Shown here: one piece after another, positions 51,408-61,644 of the stretch
Layout of the letters: each line of letters starts with the position of its first letter
How positions within the stretch are numbered: the stretch's first letter is position 1
NCBI RefSeq assembly: GCF_001294575.1
Contig: NZ_CP012676.1
Coordinates: 3,238,001 to 3,302,000, forward strand
DNA from: Pseudomonas versuta
GTDB taxonomy: Bacteria > Pseudomonadota > Gammaproteobacteria > Pseudomonadales > Pseudomonadaceae
Length of the DNA: 64,000 nt
Direction of reading: 5' to 3'
Translations under genes and position numbers: made by a program
Notes under the pieces: generated by a model
Told to the model about the DNA's origin: nothing
The model's input: the letters and a program-made list of their open reading frames with translations, nothing else
Database searches by the model: none

Positions 51408-52253
51408 TTACCCCTTGACTGCGCCGGCCGTCAGCCCGCGCACGAAATACTTGCCTGCGACCACATAGACCAGCAGGGTCGGCAGCCCGGCGATCATCGC
51501 CGCTGCCATATCAACGTTGTATTCCTTGACCCCGGTGCTGGTGTTGACCAGGTTGTTCAGGGCCACGGTGATCGGCTGCGAGTCGCCACTGGAGAACACC
51601 ACACCGAACAGGAAGTCGTTCCAGATCTGGGTGAACTGCCAGATCAGGCAGACCATGATGATCGGGGTCGACATCGGCAAAATGATCATGCGGAAGATCG
51701 TGAAGAAACCCGCGCCATCCAGACGTGCTGCCTTCACCAGCGCATCGGGAATGCTGACGTAGTAGTTGCGGAAAAACAGTGTAGTAAACGCCAGGCCGTA
51801 AACAATGTGCACGAACACCAGGCCGGTGGTGGTGCTGGCCAGGCCCATTTTGCCGAGGGTGAACGAGGCTGGCAGCAGCACGGTCTGGAACGGCAGGAAG
51901 CAGCCGAACAGCAACAGGCCGAAGAACAACTGCGAACCACGAAAACGCCACATCGACAACACATAGCCGTTCAGTGCACCGATAGCGGTGGACACCAGCA
52001 CCGCCGGGACGGTGATCTTGATCGAGTTCCAGAAGTAGCCGTCGACCGTGGCCCAGGCCTTGACCCAGCCAATACCAGTGACCACGGTGGGCCAGCTCAG
52101 CAAGTTACCGGTACTGATGTCTTCCGGGGTCTTGAAGCTGGTCAACAGCATGACCACCAGTGGCACCAGATAAAGCAGTACGGCGAAGATCAGCACCGCG
52201 TAAATCGCGATGCGAGTGAGACTGATGGAAGATTTGCCGGCAAGACTAGTCAT
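51408..52253 (-). CDS. gtsC: glucose ABC transporter, permease GtsC
   Basis: A 281-aa MalG-type permease with about six helices. The EAA loop is PDALVKAARLDGAGFFTIFRMIILPMSTP. The N-terminus RIAIYAVLIFAVLLYLVPLVVMLLTSFKTPEDI is typical of the family. Its start overlaps the end of gtsB by 8 bp. Confidence 0.94.
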   Translation of the reverse strand: MTSLAGKSSISLTRIAIYAVLIFAVLLYLVPLVVMLLTSFKTPEDISTGNLLSWPTVVTGIGWVKAWATVDGYFWNSIKITVPAVLVSTAIGALNGYVLSMWRFRGSQLFFGLLLFGCFLPFQTVLLPASFTLGKMGLASTTTGLVFVHIVYGLAFTTLFFRNYYVSIPDALVKAARLDGAGFFTIFRMIILPMSTPIIMVCLIWQFTQIWNDFLFGVVFSSGDSQPITVALNNLVNTSTGVKEYNVDMAAAMIAGLPTLLVYVVAGKYFVRGLTAGAVKG

Positions 52254-53154
52254 TACGCTTGGCCCTTAGCTCGGAGTACAGGTAAGGCACGATGATCGCG
52301 AGAATCGCACCGAGCATCAGGATCGCACTGGCCGAACCTACACCCATCTGGCCGCGACTGAAGGTGAACGAATACATGAACATCGCAGGCAGGTCGGAGG
52401 AGTAACCCGGTCCACCGGCCGTCATCGCCGCCACCAGGTCGAAGCTCTTGATCGCGATATGCGCCAGAATCATCACCGCACTGAAGAACACCGGACGCAG
52501 GCTGGGCAGCACCACTTTCCAGTAAATCCTGGGCAGGCTTGCCCCATCTATCTGGGCCGCACGAATGATCGATTGGTCCACCCCTCGAAGGCCGGCGAGG
52601 AACATCGCCATGATAAAGCCGGAGGCTTGCCACACTGCCGCGATGACCAGGCAATACACCACGCGGTCGGGATCGATCAGCCAGTCCAGGCGAAAGCCTT
52701 CCCAACCCCAGTCACGCAGCAGCTTGTCCAGCCCCATGCCCGGGTTGAGCAACCACTTCCAGGCAGTACCGGTCACGATCATCGAGAGCGCCATCGGGTA
52801 CAGATAAATAGTGCGGATAAAACCTTCACGCCGGATGCGCTGATCGAGGAACACCGCCAGCGTCACGCCAATCACCAAGGTAATCGCGATGAACATGCCA
52901 CCGAATACCGCAAGGTTTTTGCTGGCTACCCACCAGCGGTCGTTGTCGAACAACCGTACGTATTGCGCCAGCCCCACCCATTGGTAGGTCGGCAGGAAAG
53001 TCGAGTTGGTGAACGAAAGTACGAACGTCCACAGGATATAGCCATAGAAGCCCACCAGAACGATGAACATGCTGGGCGCCAGCACCAGTTTCGGTAGCCA
53101 GCGCTGCAATGCATCGAACGGTGAGGCTTTGCTGAACACAGCAACAGAACTCAT
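52246..53154 (-). CDS. gtsB: glucose ABC transporter, permease GtsB
   Basis: A 302-aa MalF-type permease with about six helices. The EAA-like loop is GVDQSIIRAAQIDGASLPRIYWKVVLPSLRPVF; the N-terminal helix region is LVLAPSMFIVLVGFYGYILWTFVLSFTNS. It forms the membrane pore with GtsC. It starts 118 bp after gtsA; the gap carries a REP element. Confidence 0.94.
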   Translation of the reverse strand: MSSVAVFSKASPFDALQRWLPKLVLAPSMFIVLVGFYGYILWTFVLSFTNSTFLPTYQWVGLAQYVRLFDNDRWWVASKNLAVFGGMFIAITLVIGVTLAVFLDQRIRREGFIRTIYLYPMALSMIVTGTAWKWLLNPGMGLDKLLRDWGWEGFRLDWLIDPDRVVYCLVIAAVWQASGFIMAMFLAGLRGVDQSIIRAAQIDGASLPRIYWKVVLPSLRPVFFSAVMILAHIAIKSFDLVAAMTAGGPGYSSDLPAMFMYSFTFSRGQMGVGSASAILMLGAILAIIVPYLYSELRAKRND

Positions 53155-53199
53155 GGGGAAATCCGGGCAGAGGATAGAGATTACAAGGCCATTGCACCT

Positions 53200-53262
53200 C
53201 TGCAGGAGCGAGCTTGTTCGCGAACCTTAAAGACAGCTCGCGAGCAAGCTCGCTCCTGCAGG
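53200..53262. repeat. REP-type inverted repeat between gtsA and gtsB
   Basis: CTGCAGGAGCGAGCTTGTTCGCGAAC is mirrored by CTCGCGAGCAAGCTCGCTCCTGCAG. In the transcript it forms a long hairpin just after gtsA, which could protect the upstream mRNA and lower downstream translation. Confidence 0.88.
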
Positions 53263-53272
53263 GGGTGTGGGG

Positions 53273-54571
53273 TTACTTGGCAGACTTGACTGCGGCGCCG
53301 AGTTTTTTGGCCGTTTCAACCGGGTCGGCTTTCGGGTCGTTGATGTAGTTGGTCACGACATCAAAGAATGCGCCCTGCACTGCCAGCGTGGTTGCCATGT
53401 TGTGCGCCATGCTCGGCTGCAGGCCACCGCTCTTGGCATCCGCCAGGAAGTCCTTGGCTGCGGTCTGGGCGCAGGAGTCGAAGCCGTACTTGTTCATGTC
53501 GTTCAGCATGTCGATCCGCACCGGGATCGAGCCTTTGTTGATGCTGAAGACCTTCTGGAAGTCCTCACCCAGAGCGACCTTGGCGATGTCCTGTTGACCC
53601 GCCGCCGTGCCCTTGTCCTTCTGCTTGAACACCGCCAGGGAGTCGATGTTGTAGGTGAAGGCTTTATCGGTGCCCGGGAAAGGAACGCACTCATAATCCT
53701 TGCCCGCGACTTTCTTGGCCGCTGTCCATTCGCTCTTGGCCCAGTCGCCCATGATCTGCATGCCGGCCTTGCCGTTGATGACCTTGCCCGCTTCCAGGTT
53801 CCAGTCCTGACCTTTGCCGTCTGCGTCCATGTAGGTCGCGACTTTCTTCAGTTCGGTCAGCGCCTTGACCATTTGCGGACCGGTGAGTGTGGCGTCATCC
53901 AGCTCTACCAACGCTTTTTTGTAGCCATCGACACCCATGACCGAGAGCACCACGGCTTCGAACACCGTGCTGTCCTGCCAAGGCTGGCCACCGTGGGCCA
54001 GCGGAATGAAACCGGCAGCCTTGAGCTTGTCGCCGGCGGCGTAGAATTCTTCGAGGGTGGTCGGGGCTTTTTCGATACCGGCTTTCTTGAAGACTGCCGG
54101 GTTGATCCACAGCCAGTTGACGCGGTGGATGTTCACCGGCACGGCCACGTAATTACCTTCGTACTTCACGGTATCGGAGACTTTCTTGTCGAGCAGGCTG
54201 TCCCACTTCTCGTCCTTGGCCACATTCTTCAGGACGTCAGTGTCGAGCAGGCCGGTAGATGCCCACTCCTGGATGTCCGGACCTTTGATCTGGGCCATGC
54301 CTGGCGGGTTGCCGGCAACGGCACGACTTTTCAGTACGGTCATGGCCGTGGCCCCGCCACCGCCGGCAACAGCGCCGTCTTTCCAGGTGAAGCCGTCTTT
54401 TTCTACTTGGGCCTTGAGGACATCCACGGCCGCTTTTTCACCGCCCGATGTCCACCAGTGCACCACTTCGACCGTGCCTTTGGAATCGGCAGGTGCATCG
54501 GCGGCATAGGCGGTCAGGGGAAATGCACAGGCGAGAGAGATGGAAACGGCGAGGCGACTGAGTAAATTCAT
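53273..54571 (-). CDS. gtsA: glucose-binding periplasmic protein GtsA
   Basis: A 432-aa solute-binding protein (SBP family 1) from ATG 54571. The signal peptide is [23 protein letters not shown], with the mature start [27 protein letters not shown]. The sugar-site region includes [21 protein letters not shown] and [15 protein letters not shown]. It delivers periplasmic glucose to GtsBCD. The ATG is preceded by AAGGACATGT. A longer reading from 54604 would disrupt the signal peptide. It is the first gene of gtsABCD-oprB. Confidence 0.95.
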   Translation of the reverse strand: MNLLSRLAVSISLACAFPLTAYAADAPADSKGTVEVVHWWTSGGEKAAVDVLKAQVEKDGFTWKDGAVAGGGGATAMTVLKSRAVAGNPPGMAQIKGPDIQEWASTGLLDTDVLKNVAKDEKWDSLLDKKVSDTVKYEGNYVAVPVNIHRVNWLWINPAVFKKAGIEKAPTTLEEFYAAGDKLKAAGFIPLAHGGQPWQDSTVFEAVVLSVMGVDGYKKALVELDDATLTGPQMVKALTELKKVATYMDADGKGQDWNLEAGKVINGKAGMQIMGDWAKSEWTAAKKVAGKDYECVPFPGTDKAFTYNIDSLAVFKQKDKGTAAGQQDIAKVALGEDFQKVFSINKGSIPVRIDMLNDMNKYGFDSCAQTAAKDFLADAKSGGLQPSMAHNMATTLAVQGAFFDVVTNYINDPKADPVETAKKLGAAVKSAK

Positions 54572-54704
54572 GACATGTCCTTTCTTGTTGTTATAGCTGG
54601 GCAAGTCTTTTGCTTGCGCTGCTAAAGAGTGTATCCATCACCGCCCGCCCCCACGTAACGAAGAGACGCGCAAATGTCACAGTCCGGTTACATAAGGCAG
54701 GAGA

Positions 54705-56165
54705 TCAATCGGCATTTCGCGGCAAGGTCAACGTCACCCGCAGACCACCCACACGCAGGTTCTGCAGACTGACTTCGCCCCCATGGCTGTGGGCGATGCT
54801 GCGCGCGATACCGAGCCCCAGGCCATAGCCCTGCTGCTGTCCGGCCAGGCGAAAGTGCGGTTCGAAGATTTGCTCCATACGCTGCTCGGGTACGCCCGGG
54901 CCCTCATCGTCAACGGTCAGGACAAATTTATGGGCATTGTCATCAATGCGCAGGTGAGCGTTTTTACCGTATTTCAGAGCGTTGTCGATCAGGTTGCCCA
55001 TGCAGCGGCGCAGCGCCAGCGACTTGCCCGAGTAGGGCTTGAGCGCCCGCCCGTGCAACGTCACGCGGCCATTGCCCTGTGGCAGCAAGTAAGGTTCGAT
55101 CAAACAATCCAGCAACAGGTTGAGGTCCACCTGCTCGATATTTTCGTGAATATCGGTGTCCTTCACGCACTGCAGCGCACCTTTTACCAGCAGCTCGAGT
55201 TCATCCAGATCGCGGCCAAACTTGTGTTGCAATTGCTCATCATCAAGCAGCTCGACCCGCAGACGCAGGCGGGTGATGGGCGTACGTAAATCATGGGAGA
55301 TCGCACTGAACAATTGGCTGCGCTCAGTCAAATAACGGCTGATACGCGCACGCATGGTGTTAAAGGCCCGACCGACTTCCACCACTTCGCTGCCGCCACC
55401 GATCTCCACCGGCTTGAGCCTGTCCTCGCCCAGCGACATATCCCGCGCCGCCCGTGCCAGACGCTTGAGCGGGCGGCTTTGCCAGTGCACCAGCAGCCCG
55501 ATAAACAACAGCAGGAAAATACTGCTCAGGCCAATGAACCACAGCTGCACGGCCGGCAGGCCTTCCTCCTCAAGACTGGTATAGGGCTCGGGCAACAAGG
55601 AGGCGATGTACAGCCACTCGCCGGGCGCCATCTGAATTTGCGTCACCAGCACCGGCGGGTTGACCGGTTCCAGGGTCAGGGCGAAATGCGCCCAGGAACG
55701 CGGCAACTCTTCGAGTTTCATGCCGGCATTGAAGATGCGTAAGTCCTGGGGGCTGACAAACTGCACGGTCATGTCGACATCAGCCCCCAGCGACTGGCGC
55801 AACACTTGATCGACCGCGCTGAGCACCGCCTTTTTACGCTGGGTCGGCTGCAGAACCGGCATCTGCAGTGGCTTGTCATTCAGGCTTACGAAGAACCGCG
55901 TACCGCCCATGCTGCGCATCTGATCGAGCACCATGGGACGGTAGGCCAGGGGCAGTGAGCGCAAGTACGTCACCGTGGCGTTCATCGAATACGCCAGGCT
56001 GCGCGCACTGGTGACCAGACCTTCAAGCTGGGTGGTGCGCAACTGCGAGAGCCAGATCGCACTCGAAAGCGTCTGCGCCAGCAAGATGGCAAGCAGGGTC
56101 AGTAACAACATGCGCCCGAGCAGTGAACGGGGGACCCGTACCTTGCCCAGGAATTTAAAGGCCAT
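54705..56165 (-). CDS. gltS: sensor histidine kinase GltS (GtrS)
   Basis: A 486-aa membrane kinase from ATG 56165, overlapping gltR by 11 nt. Membrane helices lie at about residues 16-36 and 205-227, with a periplasmic sensor of about 165 residues between them. HAMP follows at about 228-285 (SRPLKRLARAARDMSLGEDRL), then HisKA with SAISHDLRTPITRLRLRVELL (His291) and the ATPase domain with GNLIDNALKYGKNA and GYGLGLGIARSIAHSHGG. In P. aeruginosa this kinase senses 2-ketogluconate/6-phosphogluconate-type signals and drives GltR for glucose transport genes. Confidence 0.92.
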   Translation of the reverse strand: MAFKFLGKVRVPRSLLGRMLLLTLLAILLAQTLSSAIWLSQLRTTQLEGLVTSARSLAYSMNATVTYLRSLPLAYRPMVLDQMRSMGGTRFFVSLNDKPLQMPVLQPTQRKKAVLSAVDQVLRQSLGADVDMTVQFVSPQDLRIFNAGMKLEELPRSWAHFALTLEPVNPPVLVTQIQMAPGEWLYIASLLPEPYTSLEEEGLPAVQLWFIGLSSIFLLLFIGLLVHWQSRPLKRLARAARDMSLGEDRLKPVEIGGGSEVVEVGRAFNTMRARISRYLTERSQLFSAISHDLRTPITRLRLRVELLDDEQLQHKFGRDLDELELLVKGALQCVKDTDIHENIEQVDLNLLLDCLIEPYLLPQGNGRVTLHGRALKPYSGKSLALRRCMGNLIDNALKYGKNAHLRIDDNAHKFVLTVDDEGPGVPEQRMEQIFEPHFRLAGQQQGYGLGLGIARSIAHSHGGEVSLQNLRVGGLRVTLTLPRNAD

Positions 56166-56892
56166 GGACAGGGAAAACCTGGGCCGCCAATTGATAGCCA
56201 CTGCCACGGATGGTGCGGATCAACCGTGGCGGTTTCTCGGTGTCGCGCAGGCGCTGACGCAAGCGGCTGACGGCCATGTCAACGATCCGGTCCAGAGGCA
56301 TCAGCTCCCGGCCCCGGGTCGCATTGCCAATGGTGTCGCGATCAAGGATCTGTTGCGGATGATCCAGAAACATCTTCAGCAGAGCGAAATCTGCGCCGGA
56401 CAGAATGACCTCCTCACCATCGGTATGGAACAAGCGGTGGGTCACGATGTTGAGCCGCCACTCGTCAAAGGCCATGACCTCGTTGCCCGCAGCCGCACTT
56501 ACGCTGGCAAATTGCGCACGGCGCAACAACGCCTTGATTCGCGCCTGGAGCTCGCGGGGGCTGAAAGGTTTACCCAGGTAATCATCGGCGCCCAGTTCCA
56601 GGCCTATCACCCGATCGGCTTCGTCGGAACTGGCGGTGAGCATGATGATGGGGATCTGGGCAAAACGCGGATGCTGACGCACCCAGCGGCATAAACTGAA
56701 ACCGTCTTCGTCGGGCAACATGACATCAAGAATCAACAGATCGCTTGAAGCGTCGTCCATGGCCAGCCGAAAACCGGCACCGTCGCCCACGGTGCGGACC
56801 TGGAAGCCCGCACGGGTGAGATAGATATCAAGCAGTTCGCGAATTTCCTGGTCATCGTCGACCAGCAAAATGGATTTGCCGAGTGCGCTCAC
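56155..56892 (-). CDS. gltR: response regulator GltR (OmpR family)
   Basis: A 245-aa regulator. The receiver domain is at about residues 5-120, with acidic pocket VDDDQEIRE, phospho-acceptor Asp56 in LLILDVMLP and Lys108 in YLGKPFSPRE. The winged helix is at about 135-240 (LSGADFALLKMFLDHPQQILDRDTI, VDMAVSRLRQRLRD, RTIRGSGYQL). It controls glucose uptake genes (gts, oprB) in pseudomonads. It is coupled to gltS. Confidence 0.94.
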   Translation of the reverse strand: MSALGKSILLVDDDQEIRELLDIYLTRAGFQVRTVGDGAGFRLAMDDASSDLLILDVMLPDEDGFSLCRWVRQHPRFAQIPIIMLTASSDEADRVIGLELGADDYLGKPFSPRELQARIKALLRRAQFASVSAAAGNEVMAFDEWRLNIVTHRLFHTDGEEVILSGADFALLKMFLDHPQQILDRDTIGNATRGRELMPLDRIVDMAVSRLRQRLRDTEKPPRLIRTIRGSGYQLAAQVFPVHGL

Positions 56893-56934
56893 AGCAATGT
56901 TCCTTATTGTTTTTTACCCGTCACAGCGGGCTTG

Positions 56935-56998
56935 CCGGCAACAGTAGCGCTGCGGGTATTCAGACTGCCGTCTGAATCGCCGGCAAGCCGGCTTCCAC
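56935..56998. repeat. REP-type repeat of the GCCGGC family
   Basis: CGGGCTTGCCGGCAACAG faces CGCCGGCAAGCCGGCTTCC, with an inner ATTCAGAC-GTCTGAAT palindrome. This is a different REP class from the GGAGCGAGC elements elsewhere in the window. It sits in the 125-bp gap between glk and gltR. Confidence 0.78.
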
Positions 56999-57017
56999 AT
57001 GTTTGGCCATCAGAGAG

Positions 57018-57974
57018 TCAACCGAACGCCTGCTGCAGGGCTACCCCCGCGCCGATCAGTCCCGAGTAGGGAGCCGTCACCAGCCATACCGGGATACCTT
57101 TGAGGTAGTCGCTCATGCAGCCCTTGTCCGCGAAACTTTTGGCAAAACCGCTGGCCAGAAAGATATCGGCAAAGCGCGGGATCACCCCCCCGACGATGTA
57201 TACCCCGCCGCGTCCGCCGACAGTCAGCACGTTGTTACCCGCCACTCGCCCCAGCCAGCAACTAAACTGCTCCAGCACTTGGCGCGCAACCGGGTCACCG
57301 TCCAGGGCCGCCGCCGTGATGGCACGGTCGCTGTCCAGCACCGGGGTATGACCATCTACGGCACAGATCGCGCGATAGACACGGGGCAGCCCGCTACCGC
57401 TCAAAATGGTCTCAGCGCTGACATGCCCGATTTCGTTGTAGATGTGCTGCCACAGCTGCACTTCGCGCGGGTTGCTCATGGGCAGATCAACGTGACCGCC
57501 CTCCCCCGGCAACGCCATCCACTGCTCGTCACCCAGATTCAGCAGGGTGCCGACCCCAAGCCCGGTGCCCGGGCCGATCACCACCGCAGGTCGCGCCGGG
57601 TCAGCAGTGCCGGGGCACACCTCACGCACATCCTCCGGCTGCAAGCGGGTCATGCCCAGTGCCATGGCACTGAAATCATTGACCAGCAGCAGATTGTCGA
57701 CCTGTAACGCCTGGCAGAACGCCGAACGGCTCAAGCGCCAGTGGTTGTTGGTGAAGCGAAATTCATCGCCACTCACCGGTCCTGCCACGGACAAACAGAC
57801 CGAGCCTACTGCGCCCGGGGCCAGTTGCAGATCGTGCAGGTACAGCCTGATGGCGTCTTCCGGGCAGACGAAGTCCACCGTGGCCAATACGCGGACCGAA
57901 TGCAGCTGGTCGTTCTCCCACAACGCAAATCGTGCGTTGGTGCCACCGATATCACCGACCAGCGCCAGTTTCAT
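57018..57974 (-). CDS. glk: glucokinase
   Basis: A 318-aa ATP-dependent glucokinase that makes glucose-6-phosphate in the cytoplasm. The phosphate-binding motif is [14 protein letters not shown] (about residues 6-19), then [14 protein letters not shown] with the catalytic Asp, the GPGTGLGVG motif, and [10 protein letters not shown]. It overlaps the edd stop by 4 bp and is followed by gltR, forming edd-glk-gltRS. Confidence 0.94.
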   Translation of the reverse strand: MKLALVGDIGGTNARFALWENDQLHSVRVLATVDFVCPEDAIRLYLHDLQLAPGAVGSVCLSVAGPVSGDEFRFTNNHWRLSRSAFCQALQVDNLLLVNDFSAMALGMTRLQPEDVREVCPGTADPARPAVVIGPGTGLGVGTLLNLGDEQWMALPGEGGHVDLPMSNPREVQLWQHIYNEIGHVSAETILSGSGLPRVYRAICAVDGHTPVLDSDRAITAAALDGDPVARQVLEQFSCWLGRVAGNNVLTVGGRGGVYIVGGVIPRFADIFLASGFAKSFADKGCMSDYLKGIPVWLVTAPYSGLIGAGVALQQAFG

Positions 57975-59797
57975 TTCAAGTTTTCCAGAGACGAGGTGAA
58001 GGTACTCGCGCCCTGCTCAGCCGAACTGAAGGCCTCGCGCATGAACGCAAACAACTCGCGCCCGGTACCGACGGCATTACTCAAGGTGCCGATGGCCGGA
58101 GTGCGCGCCGCGAATTCTGCCTCATCCACCAGCAGTTGCAACGTTCCCTTGACCCCATCAACCCGAATCAGGTCGCCGTCCCTGACCCGTGCCAGGGCGC
58201 CGCCGCGCGCGGCCTCGGGGCTGACGTGAATCGCCGCCGGGATTTTGCCCGACGCGCCGGACATGCGACCGTCAGTAATCAATGCCACTTTAAAGCCACG
58301 GTCCTGCAACACGCCCAGGAATGGCGTCATTTTGTGCAGCTCGGGCATGCCATTGGAGCGCGGCCCCTGGAAACGCATTACAGCGACAAAGTCGTGTTCC
58401 AGGGTCCCGGCCGTGAACGCATCGGCCAGCTCTTGCTGATCCTGAAATACCCGGGCCGGGGCTTCAACGATTTGATGCTCGGGCGCAACGGCCGAGACCT
58501 TCATCACGCCGCGCCCCAGGTTGCCTTCCATGACCCGCAAGCCACCCTCTGCCGAGAAGGCACGGGCCACCGGGCGCAAGATCGCTTCATCAAGGCTTTC
58601 AATCGGGCCATCACGCCAGACCAGTTCACCATCAACGAGGAATGGTTCGCGGGTGTAGCGACTCAGGCCAAAGCCGGCCACGGTATTGACGTTTTCGTGC
58701 AGCAAACCGGCTTCGAGCAGTTCACGGATCAGGAACGCCATACCGCCTGCGGCCTGGAAGTGGTTGATGTCGGCTTTGCCGTTTGGATACACGTGGGACA
58801 GGGTCGGTACCACCTCGGACAGGTCGGCCATGTCTTGCCAGGTCAATTGGATGCCCGCGGCCATGGCAATCGCCGGCATGTGCAGCGTGTGGTTGGTCGA
58901 GCCGCCCGTGGCATGCAGCGCCACAATGGAGTTGACCAGGGAGCGCTCGTCGACGATCTCGCCCAACGGCGTAAAGTTGCCGTTTTGCTTGGTCAGACGG
59001 GTGATCTGGTGGGCTGCTTCGCGTGTCAGTGCATCACGCAATGGCGTGTAGGGATTAACGAAAGAGGCGCCCGGCAGGTGCAGGCCCATGACTTCCATCA
59101 GCAACTGGTTGGTGTTGGCGGTGCCATAGAACGTGCAGGTGCCAGGGCTGTGGTAGGACTTCATCTCCGATTCCAGCAGCTCTTCGCGGCTGGCCTTGCC
59201 TTCGGCGTAGCGCTGACGCACGTCGGCTTTTTCCTTGTTGGAGATACCCGATGGCATCGGCCCGCCCGGAACAAAGATTGTTGGCAGATGACCGAAGCGC
59301 AGTGCGCCTATCAACAAGCCCGGAACGATCTTGTCGCAAATACCCAGCATCATCGCGGCATCGAACATGTTGTGCGACAGCGCCACAGCCGTCGACAACG
59401 CAATCACTTCGCGGCTCAGCAGGCTCAGCTCCATCCCTGCCTCGCCCTGGGTCACGCCATCGCACATGGCCGGGGTGCCGCCTGCAAATTGGCCGACCGA
59501 GCCCATTTCGCGCAGTGCTTTCTTGATTTGCTCAGGGAAATGCTCGTAAGGCTGATGCGCCGACAGCATGTCGTTATATGACGAAACAATTGCCACGTTG
59601 GCCGCGTTCATCATTTTCAGGCTGTTTTTGTCTTCCGTTCCGCAGCCGGCCACGCCATGGGCAAAGTTGGCACATTGCAGCTTGCCGCGTTGCGGACCGT
59701 CACTGGCGGCCCCGCGAATAAGCGTCAGATACGCCTCGCGGGTAGCTCGACTGCGGGCAATAAGACGCTCGGTGACTTCAAGAACGCGGGGATGCAT
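57971..59797 (-). CDS. edd: 6-phosphogluconate dehydratase
   Basis: Dehydrates 6-phosphogluconate to KDPG, the committing step of the Entner-Doudoroff pathway; 608 aa, an iron-sulfur enzyme of the IlvD/Edd family. Motifs are [46 protein letters not shown], the cluster cysteine regions GICDKIVPG and [16 protein letters not shown], and the C-terminal [28 protein letters not shown]. The ATG at 59797 is reached from a divergent region with two HexR-type operators. Confidence 0.96.
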   Translation of the reverse strand: MHPRVLEVTERLIARSRATREAYLTLIRGAASDGPQRGKLQCANFAHGVAGCGTEDKNSLKMMNAANVAIVSSYNDMLSAHQPYEHFPEQIKKALREMGSVGQFAGGTPAMCDGVTQGEAGMELSLLSREVIALSTAVALSHNMFDAAMMLGICDKIVPGLLIGALRFGHLPTIFVPGGPMPSGISNKEKADVRQRYAEGKASREELLESEMKSYHSPGTCTFYGTANTNQLLMEVMGLHLPGASFVNPYTPLRDALTREAAHQITRLTKQNGNFTPLGEIVDERSLVNSIVALHATGGSTNHTLHMPAIAMAAGIQLTWQDMADLSEVVPTLSHVYPNGKADINHFQAAGGMAFLIRELLEAGLLHENVNTVAGFGLSRYTREPFLVDGELVWRDGPIESLDEAILRPVARAFSAEGGLRVMEGNLGRGVMKVSAVAPEHQIVEAPARVFQDQQELADAFTAGTLEHDFVAVMRFQGPRSNGMPELHKMTPFLGVLQDRGFKVALITDGRMSGASGKIPAAIHVSPEAARGGALARVRDGDLIRVDGVKGTLQLLVDEAEFAARTPAIGTLSNAVGTGRELFAFMREAFSSAEQGASTFTSSLENLK

Positions 59798-59906
59798 GTG
59801 TTGAACTCCAGGCTAACGGATGTGGCGACCTGTACGTGTCCTATGCTGATCGAAGGGCGCAGACACGCGACTTTGATCATTCGGACCCGTTGATTCAGGT
59901 CACTCG

Positions 59907-59921
59907 TTGTAGATAAAACAA
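59907..59921. promoter_or_regulatory. HexR operator 1 in the edd/gap divergent region
   Basis: TTGT-AGATAAA-ACAA fits the Pseudomonas HexR pattern TTGT-N7/8-ACAA exactly. It is 110 bp upstream of edd. Confidence 0.75.
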
Positions 59922-59968
59922 AATATTGCCACTTAAATGGCTTGTTTTCTATTTTTATGAGAATAATC

Positions 59969-59983
59969 TTGTAATTCCAACAA
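59969..59983. promoter_or_regulatory. HexR operator 2 in the edd/gap divergent region
   Basis: TTGT-AATTCCA-ACAA is a second exact match to TTGT-N7-ACAA, 23 bp upstream of the gap start codon, where a bound repressor would block gap transcription. Confidence 0.75.
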
Positions 59984-60006
59984 CAAATCGATGGCGGACG
60001 CTTTCC

Positions 60007-61008
60007 ATGACTCTACGAATCGCAATCAATGGTTTTGGCCGAATCGGCCGTAACGTCCTACGTGCACTGTATACCCAAGGCTACCGTCAGGACTTGCAGA
60101 TCGTCGCCATCAACGATCTGGGCGACAGCTCGATCAATGCTCACCTGCTCAAGTTCGACACGGTTCATGGCACTTTCGACGCAACTGTCGAGCATGATCA
60201 GGACAGTCTGACCGTGAATGGCGACCGCATTGCCGTCAGTGCCATCCGCAATCCGGCTGAACTGCCATGGGCTGCATTGAAGATCGACGTGGTGTTTGAA
60301 TGCACCGGCCTGTTCACCGATCGCAGCAAAGCCGAGGCCCATATCAGCGCCGGCGCACGCAAGGTGATTATCTCCGCTCCCGGCAAAAATGCCGATGCGA
60401 CTGTGGTCTACGGGGTTAACCACGACATCCTGCGCCAATCGCACCAGATCATTTCCAACGCTTCATGCACCACCAACTGCCTGGCGCCTGTGGCGCAAAT
60501 TCTGCACCGCGAATTTGGTATTGAAAACGGCCTGATGACCACCATCCACGCCTATACCAACGACCAGAACCTGACCGACGTTTACCACAGCGACCCCTAC
60601 CGCGCCCGTTCGGCTACCCATAACATGATCCCGAGCAAAACCGGCGCTGCCGAAGCCGTGGGCCTGGTACTGCCTGAACTGGCCGGCAAACTGACCGGCA
60701 TGGCTGTTCGGGTTCCGGTGATCAACGTGTCACTGGTCGACCTGACCATTGAGCTCAAGCGTGAAGTCAGCGCAGCTGAAGTCAACGCGCTGTTCAAAGA
60801 AGCCAGCCAACATTCCAAAGTGCTGGGTTACAACACCCTGCCGCTGGTTTCGAGCGACTTCAACCACAACCCGCTGTCGTCGATCTTCGACGCCAATCAC
60901 ACCAAAGTCAGCGGCAAACTGCTGAAAGTCCTGGCCTGGTACGACAATGAGTGGGGCTTCTCCAACCGCATGCTCGATAACTGCCTGGCGCTGTACAACG
61001 CGGAGTAA
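60007..61008 (+). CDS. gap: glyceraldehyde-3-phosphate dehydrogenase
   Basis: A 333-aa enzyme oxidising glyceraldehyde-3-phosphate from the Eda reaction. The NAD-binding N-terminus is [18 protein letters not shown] with AINDLGD (Asp37, suggesting NAD preference). The catalytic cysteine is in [12 protein letters not shown] (Cys154), then [14 protein letters not shown]. The start at ATG 60007 is the expected MTLRIAING; the upstream reading crosses operator 2. It is divergent from edd as in P. putida gap-1, and is followed 4 bp later by a methylglyoxal synthase gene. Confidence 0.95.
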   Translation: MTLRIAINGFGRIGRNVLRALYTQGYRQDLQIVAINDLGDSSINAHLLKFDTVHGTFDATVEHDQDSLTVNGDRIAVSAIRNPAELPWAALKIDVVFECTGLFTDRSKAEAHISAGARKVIISAPGKNADATVVYGVNHDILRQSHQIISNASCTTNCLAPVAQILHREFGIENGLMTTIHAYTNDQNLTDVYHSDPYRARSATHNMIPSKTGAAEAVGLVLPELAGKLTGMAVRVPVINVSLVDLTIELKREVSAAEVNALFKEASQHSKVLGYNTLPLVSSDFNHNPLSSIFDANHTKVSGKLLKVLAWYDNEWGFSNRMLDNCLALYNAE

Positions 61009-61012
61009 CGCG

Positions 61013-61477
61013 ATGATCGGTATCAGCTTCACCACGGCTCCCCTGGCGGCGCGCAAGCGTATCGCCCTGGTGGCCCACGATCACTGCAAAGGGTTCTTGC
61101 TGGACTGGGCCGAGCGGCACAAAACAGCGCTCAGCCAGCATGACCTGTGTGCCACCGGCACTACAGGTCTGTTGCTAAGCCAACGCCTGGGGTTACCGAT
61201 CGAAAGCATGATCAGCGGCCCGTTGGGCGGCGACCAGCAGGTTGGCGCACGGATCGCCGAACAACGGGTCGACATGCTGGTGTTTTTCTGGGACCCCTTC
61301 GAGCCGCAGCCTCACGACCCGGATATCAAGGCACTGCTGCGGGTCGCTGCGGTGTGGAATATCCCAGTGGCATGCAATGAATGCAGCGCCGATTACTTGA
61401 TCAGCAGCCCATTGATGAGCCAGCCCCACGAGCATCGCATCCCGGATTACAGCGCCTATCTCAAGGGCCGCATTTAA
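61013..61477 (+). CDS. mgsA: methylglyoxal synthase
   Basis: Converts dihydroxyacetone phosphate to methylglyoxal and phosphate; 154 aa, about the E. coli MgsA length. Motifs are KRIALVAHDHCKGFLLDWA, the phosphate/substrate loop LCATGTTGLLLSQRLGL, and the signature SGPLGGDQQVGARIAEQRVDMLVFFWDPFEPQPHDPDIKALLR containing the catalytic Asp. It lies 4 bp after gap, so it is co-transcribed and shares HexR control. It would act as a triose-phosphate overflow valve coupled to the GAPDH step. Confidence 0.93.
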   Translation: MIGISFTTAPLAARKRIALVAHDHCKGFLLDWAERHKTALSQHDLCATGTTGLLLSQRLGLPIESMISGPLGGDQQVGARIAEQRVDMLVFFWDPFEPQPHDPDIKALLRVAAVWNIPVACNECSADYLISSPLMSQPHEHRIPDYSAYLKGRI

Positions 61478-61498
61478 GCGGTATCTCCTAGTCCCCGA

Positions 61499-61585
61499 TG
61501 TGGGAGCTGGCTTGCCAGCGATGCAGGCACCGCGGCTTTAGCCTCATACCGCGCTGCTGCAATCGCTGGCAAGCCAGCTCCCACA
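61499..61585. repeat. REP doublet (REPIN-like), GTGGGAGCTGGC type
   Basis: TGTGGGAGCTGGCTTGCCAG and its mirror CTGGCAAGCCAGCTCCCACA lie 87 bp end to end and flank a shorter GCGGC/GCCTCATACCGCG palindrome. This is the classic P. fluorescens REP doublet, after the gap-mgsA unit. Confidence 0.88.
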
Positions 61586-61644
61586 GATGGTCAGTTGCCT
61601 CGCAGATTCGCCCCCGACCAAAACAGCACTTGACCAACAGAGCA

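Noticed and set aside
57932..59581. 549-codon reading frame opposite edd (and similar long ones opposite gtsA and zwf)
   Set aside because: GC-rich codon bias removes stops from the opposite strand; the real genes have full family motifs.
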